A stretch of DNA of 64,000 nucleotides, from NCBI RefSeq assembly GCF_000022145.1, contig NC_011891.1:1810001-1874000 (forward strand). Reading direction: 5' to 3'. Positions 8,428-16,606 of this stretch are shown piece by piece. Position 1 is the stretch's first letter, and every line of letters begins with the position of its first letter. The position numbers were made by a program, and so were the translations under genes. Source of the DNA: Anaeromyxobacter dehalogenans 2CP-1 (GTDB taxonomy: Bacteria; Myxococcota; Myxococcia; Myxococcales; Anaeromyxobacteraceae). The notes below the pieces were generated by a model. The model ran no database searches and was not told where the DNA came from. It saw nothing but the letters and a program-made list of their open reading frames with translations.

Positions 8428-9266
8428 GCGCGCTCGAGACGTTCCTGTCCGCGCGCGAGATCTGGGAGGTGCCCCTCGCCGCGTCCGTCGTGGCCGGCGC
8501 GCTGCTCGGCGCGCTCGGCGTGTACGTGGTGCTCCGGCGGACCGTGTTCGTGTCCGCCGCGCTCACGCAGGTGTCCACCCTCGGGCTCGTGCTCACGCTG
8601 CTCGTCGAGGAGCGGGTGCACATCGAGACCGAGCACGCCACCGAGCAGCTCGCCGTCGCGATCCTGTTCTCGGTGGCCGGCGCCCTCGTCCTCGGCGCGC
8701 TCCGCCCCCGCCGGCTGCCCGCCGAGGCCACCGTCGGCGCCGCCTGGGTGACCGCGTCCGCGCTCGTCGTGCTCGGGGTGAGCCAGCTCGTGCACGCCGC
8801 GCACGACCTCGGCGGCATGGTGTTCGGCAACGCCGTCGCCGTGCCCGCCGGCGACCTCGCCGTGATCGTGGTGGTGGCGGCCGTCTGCACCGCCGTGCAC
8901 CTCGTGTTCGCGAAGGAGCTCGCGTTCGCGTCGTTCGACCCCGAGACCGCCCAGGCGCTCGGGCTGCGGGTGAAGCTGTGGGACGCCGTGCTGTTCCTGA
9001 CCATCGGGCTCGCGATCCCCGTCACCGCGCGGGCGCTCGGCGCGCTGCCCGTGTTCGCGTTCCTGACCCTGCCCGCCGCGGCCGCGCTGCTGCTCAAGGT
9101 CGGGTTCCGCCCCGCGTTCGCCGTCGCCGCCGGCCTCGGCATCCTGGCGGCGGGTGGCGGCTACGTGCTGTCGTGGATCTGGGAGATCCCCACCGGCGCG
9201 ACCATGGTGGCGCTCGCCGCGCTGTTCCTGGTGCCCGGCGCCGTGCTGCGGAGAGCGGGAGGATGA
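8424..9266 (+). CDS. Metal ABC transporter permease (ABC-3 family)
   Basis: 280 residues from GTG 8424, overlapping the ATPase stop by 4 bases. Seven to eight hydrophobic segments are visible. The region DPETAQALGLRVKLWDAV is the cytoplasmic coupling loop characteristic of ZnuB/TroC-type permeases. It completes an operon of small His-rich protein, outer-membrane protein, binding protein, ATPase and permease. Zinc is the most likely substrate from context, but manganese or iron cannot be excluded. Confidence 0.9.
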   Translation: MSALETFLSAREIWEVPLAASVVAGALLGALGVYVVLRRTVFVSAALTQVSTLGLVLTLLVEERVHIETEHATEQLAVAILFSVAGALVLGALRPRRLPAEATVGAAWVTASALVVLGVSQLVHAAHDLGGMVFGNAVAVPAGDLAVIVVVAAVCTAVHLVFAKELAFASFDPETAQALGLRVKLWDAVLFLTIGLAIPVTARALGALPVFAFLTLPAAAALLLKVGFRPAFAVAAGLGILAAGGGYVLSWIWEIPTGATMVALAALFLVPGAVLRRAGG

Positions 9267-9317
9267 GGCCGCCGGCGAGGCCGTCCCGAACGCATTTCGG
9301 CGCGGTGCGAAAAGGTC

Positions 9318-9346
9318 TTGACCGGAACCGGCCCGGACTGTAGAAA
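9318..9346 (+). promoter_or_regulatory. Promoter of the initiator tRNA gene
   Basis: TTGACC at 9318-9323, a 17-base spacer, and TAGAAA at 9341-9346. Five of six and four of six bases match the sigma-70 consensus. The implied start near 9353 leaves a roughly 24-base 5' leader before the mature tRNA. Confidence 0.65.
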
Positions 9347-9373
9347 CCCGCCTCGCTTCGACACTTTCCCACC

Positions 9374-9453
<80 letters not shown>

Positions 9454-9457
9454 GTTC

Positions 9458-9496
9458 GACGCCGGCCAGCCCAGAGCTGAGCCGGCGTCTTCTTTT
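9458..9496 (+). terminator. Rho-independent terminator after tRNA-fMet
   Basis: A perfect 9-base inverted repeat, GACGCCGGC at 9458-9466 and GCCGGCGTC at 9481-9489, is followed by TTCTTTT (9490-9496). The hairpin begins only 4 bases after the tRNA CCA end. Confidence 0.8.
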
Positions 9497-9506
9497 GGGG
9501 TGACCG

Positions 9507-10262
9507 TTGCTCGACCTCGTCGCGCGCACCTCCGGCACCTGGATCAACGTCGCCGCGATCGCGGCCGGCACCGTCGTCGGCGCCGGCGTGGGCGCCCGGC
9601 TGCCGGACCGCCTCGGGCGGACGCTGATGCAGGTGCTCGGGCTCGTGACGCTGCTCGTCGGGCTCGGGATGGCGCGGGGCCTGGACGGCGTTCGCGCCGG
9701 TCCGCTGCCCGGCATCATCCTCGCGCTGGTGAGCCTCGCGCTCGGCGCGGTCGTGGGCGAGCTGCTCCAGATCGAGGAGCGGCTCACGGCCATCGGCGAG
9801 GCGGCGCGCCGCAAGGTGGGCGGCGGGGGCCGCTTCACCGAGGGCTTCGTCACCGCGTCGCTGCTCTTCTGCATCGGGCCGATGGCGATCGTCGGCTCGA
9901 TCCAGAACGGCCTGACGCTCGACGCGCAGACGCTGGTGCTGAAATCGTCGCTCGACGGGATCGCCGCGGTCGCGCTCGCGGGCGTCTACGGCGTCGGGGT
10001 CGGGCTCTCCGCGCTGCCGATCCTCGTCCTCCAGGGCGGCATCAGCGTGGCCGCGGCCGCGTTCGCGCGGGTGCTGCCGGATCCCGCGACGGATCCGCGC
10101 GTGCTCGCGGTCGGGGGCGCCGGCGGGTTGCTCGTCGCGGGGATCGGGCTGAACCTGCTGCTCGCCGGCGTGGGGATGGAGGACCGCCGGGTTCGCGTCG
10201 GGTCGATGCTGCCGGCGCTGCTGATCGCGCCGGTGCTGGTGGTGGTGCTGGCGGGGTGGTGA
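9507..10262 (+). CDS. DUF554 family membrane protein
   Basis: 251 residues from a TTG start located just after the tRNA terminator. The family pattern is clear: WINVAAIAAGTVVGAGVG at the N-terminus, a cytoplasmic region with LQIEERL, then FVTASLLFCIGPMAIVGSIQNGL and several more hydrophobic spans (about seven in total). DUF554 (YdfK-like) proteins are inner-membrane proteins of unknown transport role. No neighbour hints at a substrate. Confidence 0.85.
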   Translation: MLDLVARTSGTWINVAAIAAGTVVGAGVGARLPDRLGRTLMQVLGLVTLLVGLGMARGLDGVRAGPLPGIILALVSLALGAVVGELLQIEERLTAIGEAARRKVGGGGRFTEGFVTASLLFCIGPMAIVGSIQNGLTLDAQTLVLKSSLDGIAAVALAGVYGVGVGLSALPILVLQGGISVAAAAFARVLPDPATDPRVLAVGGAGGLLVAGIGLNLLLAGVGMEDRRVRVGSMLPALLIAPVLVVVLAGW

Positions 10263-10659
10263 GGCGGCGAGGGCGCTGAGCTTGCGGCATTCGCGATTCG
10301 CGAATCCGATTGGTCGTATCCGAAGACCGCCGCCGGGATCGGGATGAGCGCGTCCGAGATCCACCCGGCGGTCCGCCGCGCCCCGGTTCACTCAGCCGGG
10401 TGCTCGCGGGCGGAGGGCTGGGGGGCGGCTGCAGCCAACAAAGCAACTTTCGGGCGCCCGAAGTGCGGCTCGCGCCGCCGCGCCCGCGGCCTCGAGCCGG
10501 CCCAGCGGTTCACGATCCTGCCGTATCCGAGGTCCGGATCTCTTCCCGCCGCGGGAACGCCGCGCGGCGGTGCCGCGAGCGGGTGGCGAACCTCCGGCGC
10601 AACCGGTAGACCTCTTGCGAACGCGGCCGGGGCACGGCTCGCTCGCAGCGGAGTCAACG
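10263..10659. other. Gene-free stretch with nested palindromes
   Basis: No open frame here has plausible codon use or a ribosome site. The only structure seen is an A+T-richer palindromic block at 10289-10306, listed separately. The rest is ordinary G+C-rich DNA leading to the flavin-type oxidase gene. Confidence 0.5.
10289..10306. repeat. Nested palindromes between DUF554 and the next gene
   Basis: ATTCGCG-ATT-CGCGAAT spans 10289-10305 with perfect 7-base arms, and the overlapping GATTCGCGAATC at 10295-10306 is a perfect 12-base palindrome. No T tract follows, so this is not a standard terminator; a protein-binding site or a repeat-derived block is possible. Confidence 0.5.
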
Positions 10660-11022
10660 ATGATTCCGGATCGGTTGAAGGCGGCGCTGAAGGGCGAGGG
10701 CTCGGCTGCGTTCGTGACGCAGGGGCCGGACGGCCCCCACCTCGTCGCGACGTGGAACAGCTACCTCGACGTGCTCGACGCCGATACGCTGGTCTTCCCG
10801 GCGGGTGGCTATCGGAAGACGGAGGAGAACCTCCGGAGCGGAAGCCCGGTGCAGATGATCGTGGGGGGACACGACCCCGCGGGCATCGGCTTCCGCCTCA
10901 CCGGCCGCGCCGCGCTCGAGGTGGACACGCCGAACCACCAGCGGGTGAAGCAGCGGTTCCCGTGGGCTCGCGCGGCCGTCGTCTTCCGGGTCGGCTCGGT
11001 CGAGCAGGTGCTCGGGAAGTGA
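10660..11022 (+). CDS. Pyridoxamine 5'-phosphate oxidase-like (FMN-binding split barrel) protein
   Basis: 120 residues. The strand pattern SAAFVTQGPDGPHLVATWNSYLDVLDADTLVFPAGGYRKTEENL is that of small split-barrel flavin proteins, in which the early strand pair and the R/K-T-EEN segment contact FMN or F420. Family members are oxidases or reductases of flavin-linked substrates or heme-handling proteins. The ATG at 10660 sits 8 bases after a GGAG element; upstream in-frame codons lack a ribosome site. Its biological substrate is unknown. Confidence 0.75.
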   Translation: MIPDRLKAALKGEGSAAFVTQGPDGPHLVATWNSYLDVLDADTLVFPAGGYRKTEENLRSGSPVQMIVGGHDPAGIGFRLTGRAALEVDTPNHQRVKQRFPWARAAVVFRVGSVEQVLGK

Positions 11023-11085
11023 CGCTGGCGCCGACGCCGGACACGAGGACGCGTATCATCTCGTCTTGCTCGGTCGAAACTGCCG

Positions 11086-12360
11086 ATGAAGCGACCCGTC
11101 CTCGCCTGCCTGGCCCTCCTCGCGGTCTCCGCGTGCCTGCCCGCCGCATCGCAGCGGCGCGTGCCGGCGGTCGAGTACCGGAACGGCCACTGGTTCGACG
11201 GAGCGCGGTTCGTGGACCGCACGATGTGGGGGGTCGGCGATCGCTTCTCCGAGACCGCGCCGACGGGGACGGGGACCGTGACGGTCGTCGACCTCCGCGG
11301 CGGCTTCGTGGTGCCGCCGTACGCCGAGGGGCACAACCACTGGCTCGAGCCGGCGCTGGTCGACGCGTACATCCAGACGTACCTCCGGGACGGGGTGTTC
11401 TACGTCCAGGACCAGGGGACCTCTCCGAAGTCTCACGATGCGATGCGGGCGGCGCTCGGCGCGCCGACGTCCGTGGACTTCGTGAGCGCACACCAGGGCT
11501 TCACGGGGCCAGGCGGCCACCCGATGGAGCTCATCGACCAGCTTGCCGCGATGGGGATCCTCCCGGCCGACTGGGCGACGACCCACGGCGAGGGCGAGGC
11601 GCTCTTCGCGGTGGCCTCCGAGGCGGACGTCGATCGAGCCTGGCCGAAGCTCCTGGCCGGGCGGCCCGACTTCGTGAAGCTGTTCCTCGTCCACTCGGAC
11701 GAGTACGCGGCGCGGCGGGACGACCGAACGCTCACGCCCAGGCAGCGGGGCCTGGATCCGGCGCTCGTCCCGGCGATCGTCCGTCGCGCGCACGCCGCGA
11801 ACCTCCGCGTCTCCGCGCACATCGAGGACGCGCACGATTTCCACGTCGCGGTCGCGGGCGGTGTGGACGAGATCGCCCACCTGCCGTTCGTATCGGCCGA
11901 CGCGCCGGACGCGTACCTGCTCGACGACGCGGACTGCGAGGCGGCGGGGCGGCGCAAGGTCTCGATCTCGACCACCTTCGACTTCCTGGGGGACGCGCCT
12001 GGCCCACGCCAGCTCGAGGTCGCGCGCGCGAACCTCCGCAACCTCCAGCGCCATGGCGTCCTGATCGCCATCGGCACCGACCTGTTCCGCCAGACGCCGC
12101 GCGTCGAGGTCGAGCGGATCGCCCGGTTCCACCTCCTCACCAACCTCGAGATCCTCGTCGCCTGGGCGGTCACGACGCCGCAGGTCATCTTCCCGGGGAG
12201 GAAGATCGGGCGGCTCGCCGACCGGTACGAGGCGAGCTTCCTCGTGCTCGGTGCGGATCCGCTGCGCGATCCGGCGAACCTCGAGCACATCGTCGACCGG
12301 GTGAAGCGGGGCCGCGCGGTCGTCCCGGGGCCGGAGACGCTCCCGCCGCTCGGCCGATAG
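11086..12360 (+). CDS. Amidohydrolase-family lipoprotein
   Basis: 424 residues with a lipoprotein signal (lipobox AVSAC, Cys17). The metal-dependent hydrolase fold shows a front strand ending in GHNHW (HxH-type ligands), a Lys in FVKLFLVH, SAHIED with the next His ligand, an IAHLPF segment, and GTDLF near residue 327 supplying the catalytic Asp. A C-terminal segment rebuilds the small beta sandwich. It is predicted to hydrolyse an amide or ester bond in the periplasm; the substrate is unknown. A TATCAT at 11054-11059 may be its -10 element, with a weak -35 17 bases before. Confidence 0.82.
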   Translation: MKRPVLACLALLAVSACLPAASQRRVPAVEYRNGHWFDGARFVDRTMWGVGDRFSETAPTGTGTVTVVDLRGGFVVPPYAEGHNHWLEPALVDAYIQTYLRDGVFYVQDQGTSPKSHDAMRAALGAPTSVDFVSAHQGFTGPGGHPMELIDQLAAMGILPADWATTHGEGEALFAVASEADVDRAWPKLLAGRPDFVKLFLVHSDEYAARRDDRTLTPRQRGLDPALVPAIVRRAHAANLRVSAHIEDAHDFHVAVAGGVDEIAHLPFVSADAPDAYLLDDADCEAAGRRKVSISTTFDFLGDAPGPRQLEVARANLRNLQRHGVLIAIGTDLFRQTPRVEVERIARFHLLTNLEILVAWAVTTPQVIFPGRKIGRLADRYEASFLVLGADPLRDPANLEHIVDRVKRGRAVVPGPETLPPLGR

Positions 12361-12431
12361 GCGCGCCGACCCGCGCTTGCGTCGCGGCACGCACGGAGTG
12401 CGCGCGCCGCACCCGTCGAGATCCCCCGCGG

Positions 12432-13388
12432 CTACTCCTCGCGTCGGAAGTAGGCCTGCGTCGTCCTGCGCCACGGCGCGAGCGCGCGCTGCGCTGCCGT
12501 CCGGGCGAGGCGCACCGGGTCGGCGGTCACCCACGCGGCGGGCGTCTCGATCCGCCGGAAGCCGACCCGTTCCACGAACCGCTCCAGCGACGCCGCCGTG
12601 AACGCGTTGATGTGCTCGAGCGGGTGGACGGCCCGGTACTCGGCGAGGGTCCGGATCCCGTCCACTCCGGAGCAGTCGGGGACCTCGACCACCAGGATGC
12701 CGCGGAAGGCGAGGCGGTACCGGAGCTGCCTCAGGACCTCGAGCGGCTCCGTGAGGTGCTCCAGCACCTCGAAGAGCGTGACCGCGTGGAAGCGGAGCGA
12801 CGGATCCAGCTCGGAGAGGCCGCCGACGAGCCGGTCGGCGCCGAGCCCGGCGCCGCGCAGGCGGTGCGCGTCCCAGTCCACGCCGTGGACGTCGCATCCT
12901 GCCAGCGCGGCCGTCGCGACGAGCTCCCCCCATCCGCAGCCGAAGTCGAGCAAGCGCGGCGCCTCGTCGCGGGTCCGCAGCTCGCGCGTCAGGCGCTCCA
13001 GCCGCAGCACGTGCGCGATCCGGTTCGTGCCGCTGCTCCACCGGGCCGGGAACGCCGTGGCCCCGACGCGCTCGGCGAACGAGCGCATCGCGGCCTCGCC
13101 CATCCAGCGTCGGAACCGGAGCTTCTGCCATGCGTCGTCGAGCACCCAGCGGTGGAACACCTGGCCGCACGCCGCGCACCCGCGCAGCTCCCACGGCGCG
13201 TCTCCGAGGGCCGGGAGCGGGTCCTCGCCCCACGGATCGGCGGCGAGGAACCCGCGCAGCGGCTCGGCGTCGAAGCGCCCCTGCGCGACCGCGCGCAGGT
13301 CGGCTGACCCACAGGCGATGCAGGCATCGCGGGACACGAACCTCGCTCGAGCGGGCGCGTTGGCGAGCGGAACGGGGCCAGCCAGCAT
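12432..13388 (-). CDS. Class I SAM methyltransferase with N-terminal zinc-ribbon-like motif
   Basis: 318 residues. Two CxxC pairs (Cys23/Cys26 and Cys71/Cys74) form a putative zinc ribbon before the methyltransferase core. The SAM site is LLDFGCGWGE, followed by the acidic strand VHGVDWD and the FEVLEHLTEP motif. This arrangement is that of Methyltransf_23-type enzymes often found near surface-polysaccharide or secondary-metabolite genes, but no such cluster is present here. A GGAGG ribosome site precedes the ATG. The substrate is unknown. Confidence 0.85.
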   Translation of the reverse strand: MLAGPVPLANAPARARFVSRDACIACGSADLRAVAQGRFDAEPLRGFLAADPWGEDPLPALGDAPWELRGCAACGQVFHRWVLDDAWQKLRFRRWMGEAAMRSFAERVGATAFPARWSSGTNRIAHVLRLERLTRELRTRDEAPRLLDFGCGWGELVATAALAGCDVHGVDWDAHRLRGAGLGADRLVGGLSELDPSLRFHAVTLFEVLEHLTEPLEVLRQLRYRLAFRGILVVEVPDCSGVDGIRTLAEYRAVHPLEHINAFTAASLERFVERVGFRRIETPAAWVTADPVRLARTAAQRALAPWRRTTQAYFRREE

Positions 13389-13861
13389 GGCGTTGCCTCC
13401 GTCACCAGGAACGCCGTGTCCACCGTTCGTGACATGGTCGGTGCGTGGGCCGTCGACGCAGGTTGACGTACGGTGTACGCGGCGCGCGAGCGCGTGACGT
13501 GGGCGACGGCGCGCGGGCGCCAGGTGGCGCCATCGTGTGCGTGCCGACGGTCCCCGGCTGCTTCCCCTGCTTCCCGAGCGGTGCGCAGCGCTCCACGCTT
13601 CTGCGGCGCGTCGTCGAGGCCCCGAGGACCGGGCGTCGCGCAGCGGGCGACGCCGCCCGTCATGGTCGCAGGTGAGGCGGCGGCCGCCGGGCCCTCGTGC
13701 CGTTCACCGGGCGCCTCGGCATGGCGTCCCCTGGCAGTCCCCCGAACGGTGGGCCCGAGGCGTCGATGCGCCGACGCTCCCGTCCGGTTCCCGTCATGGC
13801 GACGCGTCTCCATTACAGATGTCGCCTCGAGCGGCTCCCCCGCCGCTCCACGAGGTGCGCC
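13389..13861. other. Divergent intergenic region without a supported gene
   Basis: The stretch separates the minus-strand methyltransferase from the plus-strand cysteine-synthase-like gene and must hold both promoters. A TTGACG at 13463-13468 overlaps a CGTAC-GGT-GTACG inverted repeat (13467-13479), but no matching -10 follows. I find no convincing gene in either direction. Confidence 0.45.
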
Positions 13862-14911
13862 ATGGGCCGACGTTACGCGAGCATCCTGGAGACGATCGGA
13901 AACACTCCCGTAGTCCGGATCAACAGGCTCGCTCCACCGAACGTGAACCTGTTCGTGAAGGTGGAGGCCTTCAACCCGCTCGGCTCGGTGAAGGACCGTC
14001 TCGCCATCGCGGTGATCGAGGCGGCGGAGCGCTCGGGAGCGCTGAAGCCGGGGCAGACGGTCATCGAGGCGACCAGCGGCAACACCGGCATCGGCCTGGC
14101 CATGGTCTGCGCGGCGAAGGGCTATCCGCTGGTGCTCGTGATGGCCGAGTCGTTCAGCGTCGAGCGGCGCCGGCTGATGCGCTTCCTGGGTGCGAAGGTG
14201 GTGCTCACCCCGGCGGCGGAGCGCGCGGTGGGCATGATCAGGAAGACGGAGGCGCTGGCGGCCGCGCACGGCTGGTTCATGACGCGTCAGTTCGAGAACG
14301 AGGCCAACCCCGACTACCACTCGCGCACGACGGCGCAGGAGATCCTGGCCGACTTCGCGGGCGACCGGCTCGACTACTGGGTGACCGGCTACGGGACCGG
14401 TGGGACGCTCAAGGGCGTGGCCCGCGTGCTCCGCAAGGAACGGCCGGAGACGAAGATCGTGGTCTGCGAGCCGGCGGAGGCCCCGCTCCTGGGCAGCGGG
14501 GCCGCGCAGTCACGCAATCCGGACGGCACCCCGGCCGCACCGCACCCGAGCTTCAAGCCGCATCCGATGCAGGGATGGACCCCGGACTTCATCCCGAAGC
14601 TGACCGGCGACGCGGTGGACCTGAAGCTGGTGGACCGCATCCTGGCCGTCCCCGGCCCGGAGGCGATCCGCTGCGCCAAGGAGCTGGCCGCACGGGAGGG
14701 CATCTTCGTGGGCATCACCTCCGGCGGCACGTTCGCCGGCGCCCTCGAGATCGCCGCCAGCGCGGAGCCGGGGGCCAACATCCTCTGCATGCTGCCGGAC
14801 ACGGGGGAGCGTTACCTCAGCACGCCGCTCTTCGCGGACGTGCCGTCGGAGATGACCGAGGAGGAACAGTCGATCGCGCGTTCCGTGGCGGACGCGGGCC
14901 CGAAGGCCTGA
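13862..14911 (+). CDS. Cysteine-synthase-like PLP enzyme (beta-family)
   Basis: 349 residues. The start TIGNTPVVRINRL and the PLP-lysine motif NPLGSVKDR (Lys44) identify the O-acetylserine sulfhydrylase family. The substrate loop EATSGNTGIG, the phosphate-binding glycine loop GYGTGGTLKG and the PDTGERYLS segment are intact. The family makes cysteine from O-acetylserine and sulfide, but related enzymes make beta-substituted alanines. Its close pairing with an aminotransferase 12 bases downstream, with no serine acetyltransferase nearby, leaves room for a non-cysteine role. The ATG at 13862 follows a GAGGTG element. Confidence 0.85.
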   Translation: MGRRYASILETIGNTPVVRINRLAPPNVNLFVKVEAFNPLGSVKDRLAIAVIEAAERSGALKPGQTVIEATSGNTGIGLAMVCAAKGYPLVLVMAESFSVERRRLMRFLGAKVVLTPAAERAVGMIRKTEALAAAHGWFMTRQFENEANPDYHSRTTAQEILADFAGDRLDYWVTGYGTGGTLKGVARVLRKERPETKIVVCEPAEAPLLGSGAAQSRNPDGTPAAPHPSFKPHPMQGWTPDFIPKLTGDAVDLKLVDRILAVPGPEAIRCAKELAAREGIFVGITSGGTFAGALEIAASAEPGANILCMLPDTGERYLSTPLFADVPSEMTEEEQSIARSVADAGPKA

Positions 14912-14923
14912 GGGCGCACGGCC

Positions 14924-16093
14924 ATGGCCATCGTGTCGCGCAGGGCGGCGGCGGCGGATCGGGCGTTCGAGGCGGTCAAGAGCTTCTACTTCAGCTCGCG
15001 GTACGGCGAACGGCGCGGGGATGCCACCATCGCCGACTTCACCTTCGGGAACCCGCACGAGATGCCGCTCGACGGCCTCGTCGCGGCCATCCGCGAAGCC
15101 GCCGTCCCGCTCGACGAGAACTGGTTCGCCTACAAGTCCAGCGAGGAGGCGCCGCAGGCGTTCCTGGCCGAGACCGTCGGCCGCGAGCTGGGGCTTCCGC
15201 TCGAGCCATCCGACGTGGCCCTCACCGCCGGAGCCTTCGGGGCCATCTCGCTCGCCTTCCGCCTACTGCTCGACGCCCGCGACGAGGCCATCTTCAACGC
15301 GCCGGCCTGGTTCTGCTACGAGCCGATGCTCCTTGCGGCCGACGCCGTGCCGCGGGAGGTGGCGCTTCGCGCGCCGCGCTTCGACCTCGACCTCGAGGCC
15401 ATCGAGGCGGCCATCGGTCCGAACACGCGCCTCGTGATCGTGAACACCCCGCACAACCCCACGGGCCGGATCTACGGGCGCGCCGAGCTGGCGGGGCTGG
15501 CGGAGGTGCTGGAGCGCGCTTCGCGCCGGATCGGCCGCCGGGTCTTCCTCCTGTCCGATGAGCCCTATCGGCGCATCCGCTTCGACGGCCGGGCCTTCAC
15601 CAGCCCGGCGGCCGTGTACCCGTGGACGCTCGTCTCCTACAGCTACGGCAAGGTCCTGCTGGCCCCGGGGCAGCGGCTCGGCTACCTGGCCCTCTCACCG
15701 CTGATGCCCGCCTCCGACCGTCAGCAGCTGCGCGACGTCATGTTCGCGAGCCAGATGGCGCTGGGCTGGTGCTTCCCGAATGCCGTCATGCAGTACGCGG
15801 TACCGCAGCTGGAGCCCCTCTCCATCGACGTGACGGCGCTGGCCCGCCGGCGCGATGCGCTGAGCGAGGCGCTGGGCCGGGCCGGCCACGGCGTCCTGCC
15901 GCCGGAGGGGACGTTCTACCTGTGGGCGCGGTGGTCGGGAGATCCCGTCCGCCAGTGGGAGGCCCTGGCCGACGAAGGGGTCTTCGTCATGCCGGGCACG
16001 CTCATGAAGCAGCCGGACTACTTCCGGATCAGCCTGACCGCGTCGGACGCGATGGTGGCGCAAGCGCTTCCATACCTGGCCCGGCGGGCGTGA
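14924..16093 (+). CDS. Class I/II pyridoxal-phosphate aminotransferase
   Basis: 389 residues of fold-type I. Asn178 lies in PHNPTG, Asp212 and Tyr215 in SDEPYR, and Lys243 in SYSYGKVL is the Schiff-base lysine, followed by the APGQRLGY arginine region; a late FRISLT segment supplies the substrate-carboxylate Arg. It should transfer an amino group between an amino acid and a 2-oxoacid. The gene forms a two-gene unit with the upstream cysteine-synthase-like enzyme, suggesting that one product feeds the other. Confidence 0.88.
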   Translation: MAIVSRRAAAADRAFEAVKSFYFSSRYGERRGDATIADFTFGNPHEMPLDGLVAAIREAAVPLDENWFAYKSSEEAPQAFLAETVGRELGLPLEPSDVALTAGAFGAISLAFRLLLDARDEAIFNAPAWFCYEPMLLAADAVPREVALRAPRFDLDLEAIEAAIGPNTRLVIVNTPHNPTGRIYGRAELAGLAEVLERASRRIGRRVFLLSDEPYRRIRFDGRAFTSPAAVYPWTLVSYSYGKVLLAPGQRLGYLALSPLMPASDRQQLRDVMFASQMALGWCFPNAVMQYAVPQLEPLSIDVTALARRRDALSEALGRAGHGVLPPEGTFYLWARWSGDPVRQWEALADEGVFVMPGTLMKQPDYFRISLTASDAMVAQALPYLARRA

Positions 16094-16110
16094 GGACGCC
16101 GCCCGGCGGT

Positions 16111-16497
16111 CTATGGTGCGCGCACCAGCGCGACCACCGAAGGCGAGTAGGTGATGCAGCCGGCGCAGCACTTCCCGGGTGCGCCCTCCACAGGCGTGAG
16201 CTGAACGTCCTGCGAAACGTAGCCGGGCGCGGTGACCGTGACGCTGAAGACCGCATCGGGCAACTGCTCGGTGCCCGTCGTGCACCGGGTCGCCCCACCG
16301 GCGTCGGTACATGCCCAGGTCACGCTCCCGCCACTGACGGCCGCTCCGGGCACCACGCCGGAGCTCACGGAATCCGTGATCGTGAGGTCTCCCGACCGAG
16401 GACACGGCGAGCAGTTCACGTCCTGGCAAGCCTCGTCCTCGCAGCCGACCGTGCACAGCCCGAGGATCGAGAGCAGCGCGACGAGAGGGATTCGCAT
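16111..16497 (-). CDS. Small lipoprotein with a carboxypeptidase-regulatory-like domain
   Basis: 128 residues with a lipoprotein signal peptide (LLSILGLCTVGC). The mature part starts with a Cys cluster (EDEACQDVNCSPCP), then has a short beta-rich domain with SVTVTAPGYVSQDV, the motif of CarboxypepD_reg-like Greek-key modules, and a late GKCCAGC. The start at 16497 is chosen because the signal begins there; the longer frame adds 17 residues without a ribosome site. It converges on the aminotransferase with only 17 bases between. Function unknown. Confidence 0.68.
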   Translation of the reverse strand: MRIPLVALLSILGLCTVGCEDEACQDVNCSPCPRSGDLTITDSVSSGVVPGAAVSGGSVTWACTDAGGATRCTTGTEQLPDAVFSVTVTAPGYVSQDVQLTPVEGAPGKCCAGCITYSPSVVALVRAP

Positions 16498-16606
16498 CGG
16501 GTCATCCTTGCGCCGACAGTGAAGTCCGTCAAGCCCTTTGGCCGTCACATCCGGCTCGGCACCGAGTTGCCTGGCGAGCGCGGGACGATCGGCGGCCGGT
16601 CCCGGA

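Noticed and set aside
13467-13479. CGTAC-GGT-GTACG inverted repeat as an operator
   Set aside because: Five-base arms are expected by chance at this composition; it overlaps a TTGACG with no -10.
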